DNA of 64,000 bases, taken from NCBI RefSeq assembly GCF_016863435.1, contig NZ_BOOW01000006.1, forward strand, positions 558,001-622,000, given 5' to 3'. This document shows, in pieces, positions 58,092 through 64,000 of this stretch. A program made the position numbers and the translations under genes. Under the pieces are notes generated by a model. The model was not told where the DNA came from and searched no databases. It saw nothing but the letters and a program-made list of their open reading frames with translations. How positions within the stretch are numbered: the first letter of the stretch is position 1; each line of letters starts with the position of its first letter. The DNA is from Sinosporangium siamense. Lineage in GTDB: Bacteria > Actinomycetota > Actinomycetes > Streptosporangiales > Streptosporangiaceae.

Positions 58092-59048
58092 CTACATGAA
58101 GCTCTCGGGCGGGAAGGTGCCCCACTCGTCCATCGATCGGTGGTCGCCGCCCGACCAGCGCTGCGGCGAGTAGTTCTCGTCGTCGAGGATGGTCTCCTCC
58201 TCCGAGGAGAACTCCATGATGTGCCCGACGTGGTCACGGAAGTAGATCGCGACGTTGTGGCCGGGACCGTGGCGCACCGGCCCCCAGAGGATCTCCACTT
58301 CGTCATTCCTGGTCATCGCCTCGTGGGCCTCAAGTACGGCGGGGCCGTCCTTGACCGTGAACTGCACGTGATGCAACCCGTTGACGTCGGCGCGAGCCAG
58401 CGCGAGGCAGTGGTAGAGCTTGTTGGCCCGGAAGAACGCCATCAGCGGGGAGTTGTCGGGCAACTGGATCCGCGAGCTCTCCATCAGGCCCAGCGTCGTC
58501 GACGCGTACGCGATTTCCGCGTCCATGTCGACGGTGCGCATCACCACGTGGTCCGACGCGATCGGTGCCGGCACCGCGGTGGGGCGCCGAGTGGAGGCGG
58601 CCACCGGTACGTCCGGGGCGAGACCGGTGATGAGTTCGATCGGGTGACCGGCCGGGGTCTGGAACCTGATGGACGGTCCCTGGCGGAACCGCGAGGTTCT
58701 GTCGTCGCGGGTGACGGCGACGCCGGCCTTGGCGAGTGCCGCCGCGGCCTCCTCAAGCGCCTCCGCGTCGGTGACGATGTAGGAAATGGCCTGCAGGCCC
58801 TTCTCACCCGGCGCGTAGACGAGCGAGTAGGCGTCCGGTCCGTGCCCGGCCAGGTAGTGGCGGCCGTCGTCGTCGTGGCCGGCGTGAACAAAGCCCAGAT
58901 GCCGGACCGCGAAGTCGGCGGAGGCCGCCGGGTCGGGGCTGAACAGTGTGACGTGGCCGGTGCGGTGGATGCCCAGCCCCTTCGGCTTCTTGACCGGCTC
59001 GCTCGTCTGCGGGATCTGCAGGAATGTGGATTGGGCGTGGACGGACAT
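58092..59048 (-). CDS. Two-domain VOC protein, extradiol dioxygenase-like
   Basis: A 318-residue protein with two vicinal-oxygen-chelate domains (about 28-145 and 165-290). Possible metal ligands are present: His in RTGHVTLF, His in NGLHHVQFTV and Glu in VGHIMEFSSEEE. The 2-His-1-Glu set is typical of catechol 2,3-dioxygenase-type ring-cleaving enzymes. The substrate is probably a catechol or hydroxylated heteroaromatic acid made by the pathway. ATG 59048 is used. It lies 209 bp upstream of FAH copy 2, which could process its product. Confidence 0.82.
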   Translation of the reverse strand: MSVHAQSTFLQIPQTSEPVKKPKGLGIHRTGHVTLFSPDPAASADFAVRHLGFVHAGHDDDGRHYLAGHGPDAYSLVYAPGEKGLQAISYIVTDAEALEEAAAALAKAGVAVTRDDRTSRFRQGPSIRFQTPAGHPIELITGLAPDVPVAASTRRPTAVPAPIASDHVVMRTVDMDAEIAYASTTLGLMESSRIQLPDNSPLMAFFRANKLYHCLALARADVNGLHHVQFTVKDGPAVLEAHEAMTRNDEVEILWGPVRHGPGHNVAIYFRDHVGHIMEFSSEEETILDDENYSPQRWSGGDHRSMDEWGTFPPESFM

Positions 59049-59122
59049 CGTGGTGCTCCAATCGGTGACGGCTGCGATGTCTGGCATGTGGTTGTGTGAG
59101 GTCGATGAGGGTACGGCCCGGC

Positions 59123-60049
59123 TCAGCCCGCCGCTCCCACGGTTTCTATGCCTTTGGTGACGGCCTTGATCGACTCGGATCCGAGGACCGAGGCGATGAC
59201 GGCGATGTCCTCCTCGCCGTAACCCTGCGCGCAGGCCTCTTCGCAGATCTTCTGGGTCACGCTCAGCAGCGGCATCGTCGCGCCCGCTTCGATCGCCGTG
59301 GCCTTGATGGCGTCCATCACGTCGACCATGCCGGCGACGGTTCCCTTGACCGGACGGGACAGGCCTTCGGCCATCATGGGGGCGCGTACTTTGAACATCG
59401 TCGACGCCGCGGCCGACGGATTGATCCTTTCGATGACCGACCGCAGGTCCAGGCCCATGGCCTTGGCCAGGGTGATCGCCTCGGCGGCAACCGCCGTGTG
59501 CACGGCGACCAGGGTGTTGGCGACGAACTTCATCTTCGACCCCGAGCCGAACTCGCCGGTGTAGACGATCGAGCCCATGGCGCCCAGCGCCGGGCGGACG
59601 CGTTCGAACGCGGTCTCGTCGCCGCTGGCGAACACCACCGCGCGGCGCTCGGCCACCATCGGCGGGGTGCCGCTGACCGGGGCGTCGAGCATGGTGATGC
59701 CGCCGGTCAGGAGGGCTTCGCGGGCGGCTTCCTTGCGGCTGAGGGCCATCGCCCCGACGTCTACCACGAGCAGATCGGATCGGCCGGCGGCGAGAATTCC
59801 CCGATCGCCGCCGATCACCACGTCGAGCGCGTCCGCGGAGGTGACACACGTGTAGATCACATCGACGCGTTCGGCCACCTCTCGCGCCGAGGCGGCCGGC
59901 TTGCCGCCGATCGCCTCGAAGTCCGCCATCGAGCCGCGCCGGTAACCCAACACGGTGTAGCCGTCGGCGATGAGATTCGCTGCGAACGGCAGGCCGATCT
60001 TGCCGGGTGCGATGAGACCGACGGTGAGCGCGGAGCCTGGTGTCGTCAC
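59123..60049 (-). CDS. Beta-hydroxyacid dehydrogenase family oxidoreductase
   Basis: A 308-residue protein of the 3-hydroxyisobutyrate/tartronate-semialdehyde reductase family. It has LDAPVSGTPPMVAERRAVVF (substrate loop), the catalytic Lys in GSGSKMKFVANTLVAV and the C-terminal helical domain. The N-terminal dinucleotide loop reads GLIAPGKIGLPFAANL, where GLGxMG is usual, so the second glycine of the motif is replaced. Cofactor binding may still work, since the following Gly residues are kept. In the operon it could reduce or oxidise a small hydroxyacid from ring cleavage. Confidence 0.82.
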   Translation of the reverse strand: MTTPGSALTVGLIAPGKIGLPFAANLIADGYTVLGYRRGSMADFEAIGGKPAASAREVAERVDVIYTCVTSADALDVVIGGDRGILAAGRSDLLVVDVGAMALSRKEAAREALLTGGITMLDAPVSGTPPMVAERRAVVFASGDETAFERVRPALGAMGSIVYTGEFGSGSKMKFVANTLVAVHTAVAAEAITLAKAMGLDLRSVIERINPSAAASTMFKVRAPMMAEGLSRPVKGTVAGMVDVMDAIKATAIEAGATMPLLSVTQKICEEACAQGYGEEDIAVIASVLGSESIKAVTKGIETVGAAG

Positions 60050-60101
60050 GGTAGTGCCTCCTTGCGGTGCGTGCCGTTCGCACGATGGGGTGGGTTTGCC
60101 A

Positions 60102-60485
60102 TCAGCGCAGGTGGTAGGTGCGGTCTGAGAGGTCGACGGCGATGTCGATCCGTCCTTGGTGCACCTGCCACTCCTGGACTCGGAACGACCGGGCGCCGCT
60201 GATGTGGAACGGATCGGCGGCGGCGATGGCGGTGGCCTCGTCCGTGCTCCCCGCCCGGACGATCAGCATGCCGCTGGGGCCGGGGTTGCCCGAGGCGTCG
60301 AGGAACGGCCCGGACATGAACAGCGTTCCCCGCTTCTCCAGCCCGATGAGGTAGTGCAGATGCGCCGGGATCTGAGCGGCGAGCGCATCCTGCCGGGGGC
60401 CGGGCTCGGAGAAGATCACGAAGAGCTGTTTGTTCAGCGAACCCGCGGTCGGGGCCGGTTCCGGTGTGGCGCCCCGCGCGGTCAT
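60102..60485 (-). CDS. YciI-like protein
   Basis: A 127-residue ferredoxin-like-fold protein: LFVIFSEPGPRQDALAAQIP, HLHYLIGLEKRGTLFMSGPF and the C-terminal ADPFHISGARSFRVQEWQVH. This pattern (R..HL..L...G, SGPF, DPF...G) is typical of the YciI/muconolactone-isomerase-like group. Conserved His and Asp residues suggest an isomerase or lactonase role, as in 5-chloromuconolactone dehalogenase. The start overlaps the preceding SnoaL-like gene stop (ATGA). Confidence 0.8.
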   Translation of the reverse strand: MTARGATPEPAPTAGSLNKQLFVIFSEPGPRQDALAAQIPAHLHYLIGLEKRGTLFMSGPFLDASGNPGPSGMLIVRAGSTDEATAIAAADPFHISGARSFRVQEWQVHQGRIDIAVDLSDRTYHLR

Positions 60486-60967
60486 TCCCGAGCGCCCTTC
60501 TCGGCGGCCAGCTCCATGATGCGCGAGTTGCCGTCGTTCCACAGCAGCACCATGGTCACGGAGTCGATCCGCCAGCCGTGCCCGGCGCGGACGAGGCCGA
60601 AGGTGTAGGTCCCGTTGGTCGACGTGGACGGGCTTCCTCCGGGGTTGGACAGCCGCACCTCGACCCGGGCGTGCACGACGCACCTCGCACGGTCACCGTC
60701 GACGCGGATGTGCGGCAGTGACAGGAAATGCTGGGAGGCGTCGGTGTGCACGATGGTGGCGTGCCACCGGGCGGCGAGCTCGCCGGGGCTGACCTCGGCG
60801 GAGGGGCGGCCGGTGACCGACTCGTAGTTCCAGGTGACCCGCTCGGCCAGGCGGCCGACGGCGCCTTGGATGTCCCGGGCGTCCAGCGCGAGGACGAAGG
60901 CCGCGACCGTGTCCTCGATTTTGGCACGGTCCAGCGCATAGCCGGCCAGCGATTCGAGTTCCGTCAC
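60482..60967 (-). CDS. SnoaL/NTF2-like protein
   Basis: A 161-residue cone-shaped alpha+beta protein of the SnoaL-like group. The N-terminal helices ALDRAKIEDTVAAFVLALDA and AVGRLAERVTW are followed by the strand part SQHFLSLPHIRVDGDRARCV and GHGWRIDSVTMVLLWNDGN. Such proteins act as isomerases, dehydratases or small subunits of ring-hydroxylating oxygenases. No oxygenase large subunit is in view. GTG 60967 lies 31 bp after the cupin dioxygenase stop and the gene overlaps the YciI-like gene. Confidence 0.75.
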   Translation of the reverse strand: MTELESLAGYALDRAKIEDTVAAFVLALDARDIQGAVGRLAERVTWNYESVTGRPSAEVSPGELAARWHATIVHTDASQHFLSLPHIRVDGDRARCVVHARVEVRLSNPGGSPSTSTNGTYTFGLVRAGHGWRIDSVTMVLLWNDGNSRIMELAAEKGARE

Positions 60968-60998
60968 TCCGTCCTCCGCACGTGTCCGTCCACAGTGA

Positions 60999-62084
60999 TC
61001 ACGCCTGGCGCACGCATGCCCGCTCCTGGTAGAACCCGAGTGCCTTGAGAACGGGGATGTCGGTGTGTGAGAAGAGGACGGCCGGCTCGTTCTCGGTGTT
61101 GATGTGCTCGTGCACCGACCATCCCGGCACCGTGAAGGTGTCGTGCTGAGACCAGTCGAGCACCTCCCCGTCGACGATCGTCTGCCCCCGGCCGCGCACC
61201 ACGTGGTAGATCGCGCTGCTGGTGTGCTGGTGCGCCTCGGTGTGCATCTTGGCCGGCAGCGCCTGGATGTAGGCACCCATGGTCGGCATGATGGGGCCGC
61301 CGCTTTCCGGGTTGGTGAACTCGAAGATGACGCCGTCTGTCGGCGAGCCCACCCACTCGTCGAGTGCGGACTTGAGCAATTGCTCCGTCACGCTCCACGG
61401 GTAGTTGATAAGAGGCGAGTACGGCTTGTCCCACGTCTTCCAGGCCGGGTTCAGCCGGCTCGCGGCGTACAGACGCTCGGTCGAGTCGGCGGAGCGCAGT
61501 TGCTCCTGGGCCTGTTCAGGTCCGTCGACGAAGAAGTTCGACTCCAGCTTGTTGATCAGCGGCAGGTCGAGCCCGTCCATCCACACCACCGGCTCGTCGG
61601 TGAAGTTGCCGTGGTCGTGCCAGGCCCAGGACGGGGTGAGCACGATGTCGCCGGGGTGCATGTGCGCTCGCTCGCCGTTCACCGCGGTGTAGGCGCCCGT
61701 CCCTTCGATGACGAACCGGAAGGCGGCGGCGGCGTGCTTGTGCATCGGCGCGATCTCGCCCGGCAGCACCAGTTGGATCCCGGCGTAGAGGTTGTTCGCG
61801 GTTTCCACTTCGGGCGCCAGGCCCGGATTGATCAGCATCAGGACGCGCCGCTCCGCCTCCTCCGCGCTGATCAGCCGGCCCGCGGTCATCAACTCCCGGC
61901 GGACGTCGGCGTAGCGCCAGACGTACGGCACAGCCTGGCTCCTAGGCTCGGTCGGCAGCAGTCGCGGGTCGGTGTTGCGCCACAGCGGCTCGACGTTGAG
62001 CGAGCCGAGGCCGCGGTAGTACTGCTCTTCGCCGCCTTCTGCCGCGCCGCCGGGTGCGCTCGTTGCTTCGATGGACTGGGTCAC
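60999..62084 (-). CDS. Gentisate 1,2-dioxygenase-like bicupin
   Basis: A 361-residue bicupin. Cupin 1 (about 95-190) has MHKHAAAAFRFVIEGTG and PSWAWHDHGN, with three His in ligand positions. Cupin 2 (about 270-350) has HTEAHQHTSSAIYHVVRGRG and PGWSVHEHIN. The set-up matches gentisate/salicylate-type dioxygenases, which cleave the ring between carboxyl- and hydroxyl-bearing carbons using Fe(II). The product would be an acylpyruvate suited to the downstream FAH enzymes. GTG 62084 has AGGAG 6 nt upstream. Exact substrate (gentisate, salicylate, hydroxynaphthoate or a heteroaromatic) is not determinable by eye. Confidence 0.85.
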   Translation of the reverse strand: MTQSIEATSAPGGAAEGGEEQYYRGLGSLNVEPLWRNTDPRLLPTEPRSQAVPYVWRYADVRRELMTAGRLISAEEAERRVLMLINPGLAPEVETANNLYAGIQLVLPGEIAPMHKHAAAAFRFVIEGTGAYTAVNGERAHMHPGDIVLTPSWAWHDHGNFTDEPVVWMDGLDLPLINKLESNFFVDGPEQAQEQLRSADSTERLYAASRLNPAWKTWDKPYSPLINYPWSVTEQLLKSALDEWVGSPTDGVIFEFTNPESGGPIMPTMGAYIQALPAKMHTEAHQHTSSAIYHVVRGRGQTIVDGEVLDWSQHDTFTVPGWSVHEHINTENEPAVLFSHTDIPVLKALGFYQERACVRQA

Positions 62085-62140
62085 GCGTTTCTCCTGCCGA
62101 CTGCTTGCTATGTCCTGTTTGATGCCACGGCCGGGTGAGT

Positions 62141-63016
62141 TCACCAATCGCGCTTCACGACGGGCAGGCTCATCTCGCCCAGCCCGTCGATCTCGGCTCG
62201 CACGACGTCGCCGACCTCGATCGGGCCGACGCCCTCCGGAGTTCCCGTCGCGTAGATATCGCCGGGGCGCAGCGTCACGACGCCGCTCGCCTGCTCGATC
62301 AGCTCGCCGACGCCGACGATCAAGTCGCGGGTGTTGGCCTGCTGGCGCAGTTCGCCGTTGACCCACAGCCTCAGGCCGAGGTCGCCCGGGTCGGCCACCT
62401 CGTCGGCGGTGACGATGAACGGACCGATAGGAGTGAAGGTCTCGAACGACTTGCGCATCGTCCGCTCCTCCTGATGCTCACCCTCGGTGCGCAGGGTGAG
62501 GTCGAGCAGAATGAGATAGCCGAAGATGTGGTCGGCCGCCCGATCGGCCGGCACGCCGCGGGCGGACTTGCCGATGACGACGCCCAGCTCCACCTCGTGG
62601 TGAAAGGCCCGGTCGGGCATGGGGGGCAGTTCGACGGCGTCGGCCGGCCCGCAGATCGACCCGGAGCTCTTGATGAAGAAGCCTGCCCGGCGCGCGGAGT
62701 GCAGCGTCTGCCGGTTGGCCGGCAGATACTTGGAGTCGCTCATCTCGGCGACGTGCGCGTGGTAGTTCGCCGGTGCCGCGAGCACCTGCCCCGGGCGCGG
62801 GATCGGCGGTAGCAGCGCGACGCCGGCCAGCGGGCGCTCCTCCGCCGAGGCCAGCGCCACCCGCAGCGGCGCCCTCAGCTCGTCGAAGTGCTCTATCAGT
62901 TCGTTGATCACGTACGGAGTGCCGTGCCATCGGCTGTCGACGACATCGGTGACGTCGCGGATCGACGCGCCGTCGACGACGCCGATGCGGTAGTGATCGA
63001 AGAGTGCGATGCGCAT
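62141..63016 (-). CDS. FAH-family hydrolase (fumarylpyruvate hydrolase-like), copy 1
   Basis: A 291-residue FAH-fold enzyme. It shows LAAPANYHAHVAEM, metal-binding E-x-E in FHHEVELGVVIGKSA, the Asp in YLILLDLTLR and GDIYATGTPEGVGPIEVGD. An insertion EGEHQEERTMRKSFETFTPI replaces the usual short loop before the conserved IGPFIVTADEV. It likely hydrolyses the acylpyruvate made by the adjacent bicupin. ATG 63016 starts a typical MRIALFD strand. It lies between the amidohydrolase and dioxygenase genes. Confidence 0.88.
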   Translation of the reverse strand: MRIALFDHYRIGVVDGASIRDVTDVVDSRWHGTPYVINELIEHFDELRAPLRVALASAEERPLAGVALLPPIPRPGQVLAAPANYHAHVAEMSDSKYLPANRQTLHSARRAGFFIKSSGSICGPADAVELPPMPDRAFHHEVELGVVIGKSARGVPADRAADHIFGYLILLDLTLRTEGEHQEERTMRKSFETFTPIGPFIVTADEVADPGDLGLRLWVNGELRQQANTRDLIVGVGELIEQASGVVTLRPGDIYATGTPEGVGPIEVGDVVRAEIDGLGEMSLPVVKRDW

Positions 63017-63102
63017 GAAGTAGGTGAGTCCTTTGTCGCGAAGTCGAGGCGTCGAGTGCGGCGGCGGGCGCCGGGACCGGCGAGGGGGGACCTGCCGGGC
63101 GA

Positions 63103-64000
63103 TCAGTGGCCGCCGGGCGGCGGTGGCGCCCAGCCGGGTAAGACGCCGGCCGCGTCGAGTAGCTCGGCGGCCGCGGCGGAGGCCCGCCGGCTGAGCTCCG
63201 CCACGTTCACCCCGACCAGTTCGCCGTCGCGTTTGACGGCTTCACCGCCGACGAAGACGGTGTCGACGGTCTGCCGGCTCGCGTGGTGCACGATCGAGGC
63301 GACCGGGTCGAGCACCGGGGACATCGAGATGTGATCGGTGCGGATCATGATGATGTCGGCCTGTTTGCCCAGTGTCAGGCTGCCAATGGCACGTTCCAAA
63401 CCCAGGGCGCGCGCGCCTTCGATGGTCGCGAATTCGAGTACGTCGCGGGCGGAGAGGTCGAGTGTCCACGGGTTGACCGAGTCCGCCAGCGAACGCTGGT
63501 TGGCGAGGCCGCGCGGCACCGCCAGTGCGAAGCGCATCGCGGTGAACGGGTCGCCGCCGACGGCCATGCACGTGTCGATGCCGATGTTCGGTCTGATGCC
63601 TGCCTTGAGCAGTTCGGCGATCGGCGGCCAGCCGTGCCCCATCGCGGCCTCGTCCTCGGGGGTCACCGACGCCGACACGCCGGCGTCGGCCATCATCCGG
63701 AACTCCTCGTCTGTGAGCAGGTTGCAGTGCCCGAAGATCAGGTCGTCGCCGAGCAGGCCCTCCTTGTGCAGCCTGGTCACGTTGGGCCGGCCGTTCAGAT
63801 CGAGCGCGCCCATGCCGATGTGGGTGTTGATCCGCAGACCGAGTTCGCGGGCGAGCTTGAAGTCGGCCCGTACGACGTCCATCGTCGAGGAATCCGGCCC
63901 GCGCACGGCGAGGCCCATGGTGAGAAGTCCTGAGCCGGCGGAGAAGTATTGGCTGCGAACCCTGCGGATCTCGGCCTCGTTGCTGGGGGTGGTGCTCTTG
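63103..64000 (-). CDS. Amidohydrolase (deaminase/chlorohydrolase-like), 5' end outside window
   Basis: At least 298 residues; the frame stays open to the right window edge, so the N-terminus with the first HxH is missing. Visible parts are the His in LRINTHIGMGAL and in LIFGHCNLLT, then SASVTPEDEAAMGHGWPP (a His and acidic residue) and the Asp in IGIDTCMAVGGD. The C-terminus has GALTLGKQADIIM-type strands (GSLTLGKQADIIMIRTDH). This is the ATZ/TRZ-like branch that removes amino or chloro groups from heteroaromatic rings, though cytosine-deaminase-like roles are possible. It is the most upstream visible gene of the operon. Confidence 0.85.
   Translation of the reverse strand, partial: KSTTPSNEAEIRRVRSQYFSAGSGLLTMGLAVRGPDSSTMDVVRADFKLARELGLRINTHIGMGALDLNGRPNVTRLHKEGLLGDDLIFGHCNLLTDEEFRMMADAGVSASVTPEDEAAMGHGWPPIAELLKAGIRPNIGIDTCMAVGGDPFTAMRFALAVPRGLANQRSLADSVNPWTLDLSARDVLEFATIEGARALGLERAIGSLTLGKQADIIMIRTDHISMSPVLDPVASIVHHASRQTVDTVFVGGEAVKRDGELVGVNVAELSRRASAAAAELLDAAGVLPGWAPPPPGGH

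Overview
The window is high-GC DNA with codon third positions dominated by G and C. It carries a SARP regulator, an SsgB-type sporulation protein, an F420-type (Ddn-like) reductase, a DUF6879/STAND operon and an acyl-CoA carboxylase epsilon subunit. These point to a filamentous, sporulating actinomycete. A Streptosporangiales-like genus such as Nonomuraea or Microbispora is my guess by feel; the sequence does not prove it.

Region 1 (1-17.2 kb) is the right-hand part of a natural-product gene cluster, cut by the left window edge. It has the end of one glycosyltransferase, a deoxysugar reductase/epimerase-like gene, a short LuxR-type regulator, rmlB and rmlA, a second glycosyltransferase, an aminosugar N,N-dimethyltransferase and a SARP-NB-ARC regulator. 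These are followed by a + strand run of ketosynthase, acyl carrier protein, compact AMP-ligase, tyrosine-ammonia-lyase-like enzyme, phosphopantetheinyl transferase and a Tat-exported AknOx-like flavoenzyme. The best reading is a glycosylated product with a dimethylaminosugar and an aryl (p-coumaroyl-type) unit made on a discrete ACP, with a late extracellular sugar oxidation.

Region 2 (17.3-27.5 kb) holds lysA, an amino-acid ABC transporter whose ATPase is frameshifted, an N-acyl-D-amino-acid deacylase, a beta-lactamase-fold hydrolase and the N-terminal relic of a DmpA-type D-aminopeptidase. This looks like a decaying D-amino-acid or peptide salvage locus. An imine-reductase-like gene faces a TetR regulator across two near-identical palindromic operators, and a LysR regulator follows.

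Region 3 (27.9-40.4 kb) holds a universal stress protein, a nucleotidyltransferase, a lipoprotein deacetylase, acyl-CoA carboxylase beta and epsilon subunits, a metallo-beta-lactamase-fold protein, a three-subunit molybdenum hydroxylase of PaoABC type, a repeat array and a Gly-Cys-Val tRNA cluster.

Region 4 (40.5-56.9 kb) holds hutH, pabB and pabC, a divergent LVIVD/DUF305 lipoprotein pair, ssgB, a tRNA-Val, an HxlR/imine-reductase pair, an orphan membrane-protein pair, two gene fossils (GNAT and aldo/keto reductase), DUF4291, a STAND-TPR/DUF6879/small-protein operon and a sulfotransferase interrupted by a TAG codon.

Region 5 (56.9-64.0 kb) is one minus-strand catabolic operon cut by the right edge: amidohydrolase, FAH hydrolase, gentisate-dioxygenase-like cupin, SnoaL-like, YciI-like, beta-hydroxyacid-dehydrogenase-like, two-domain VOC dioxygenase and a second FAH hydrolase. 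It looks like a ring-cleavage pathway for an unidentified aromatic or heteroaromatic substrate.
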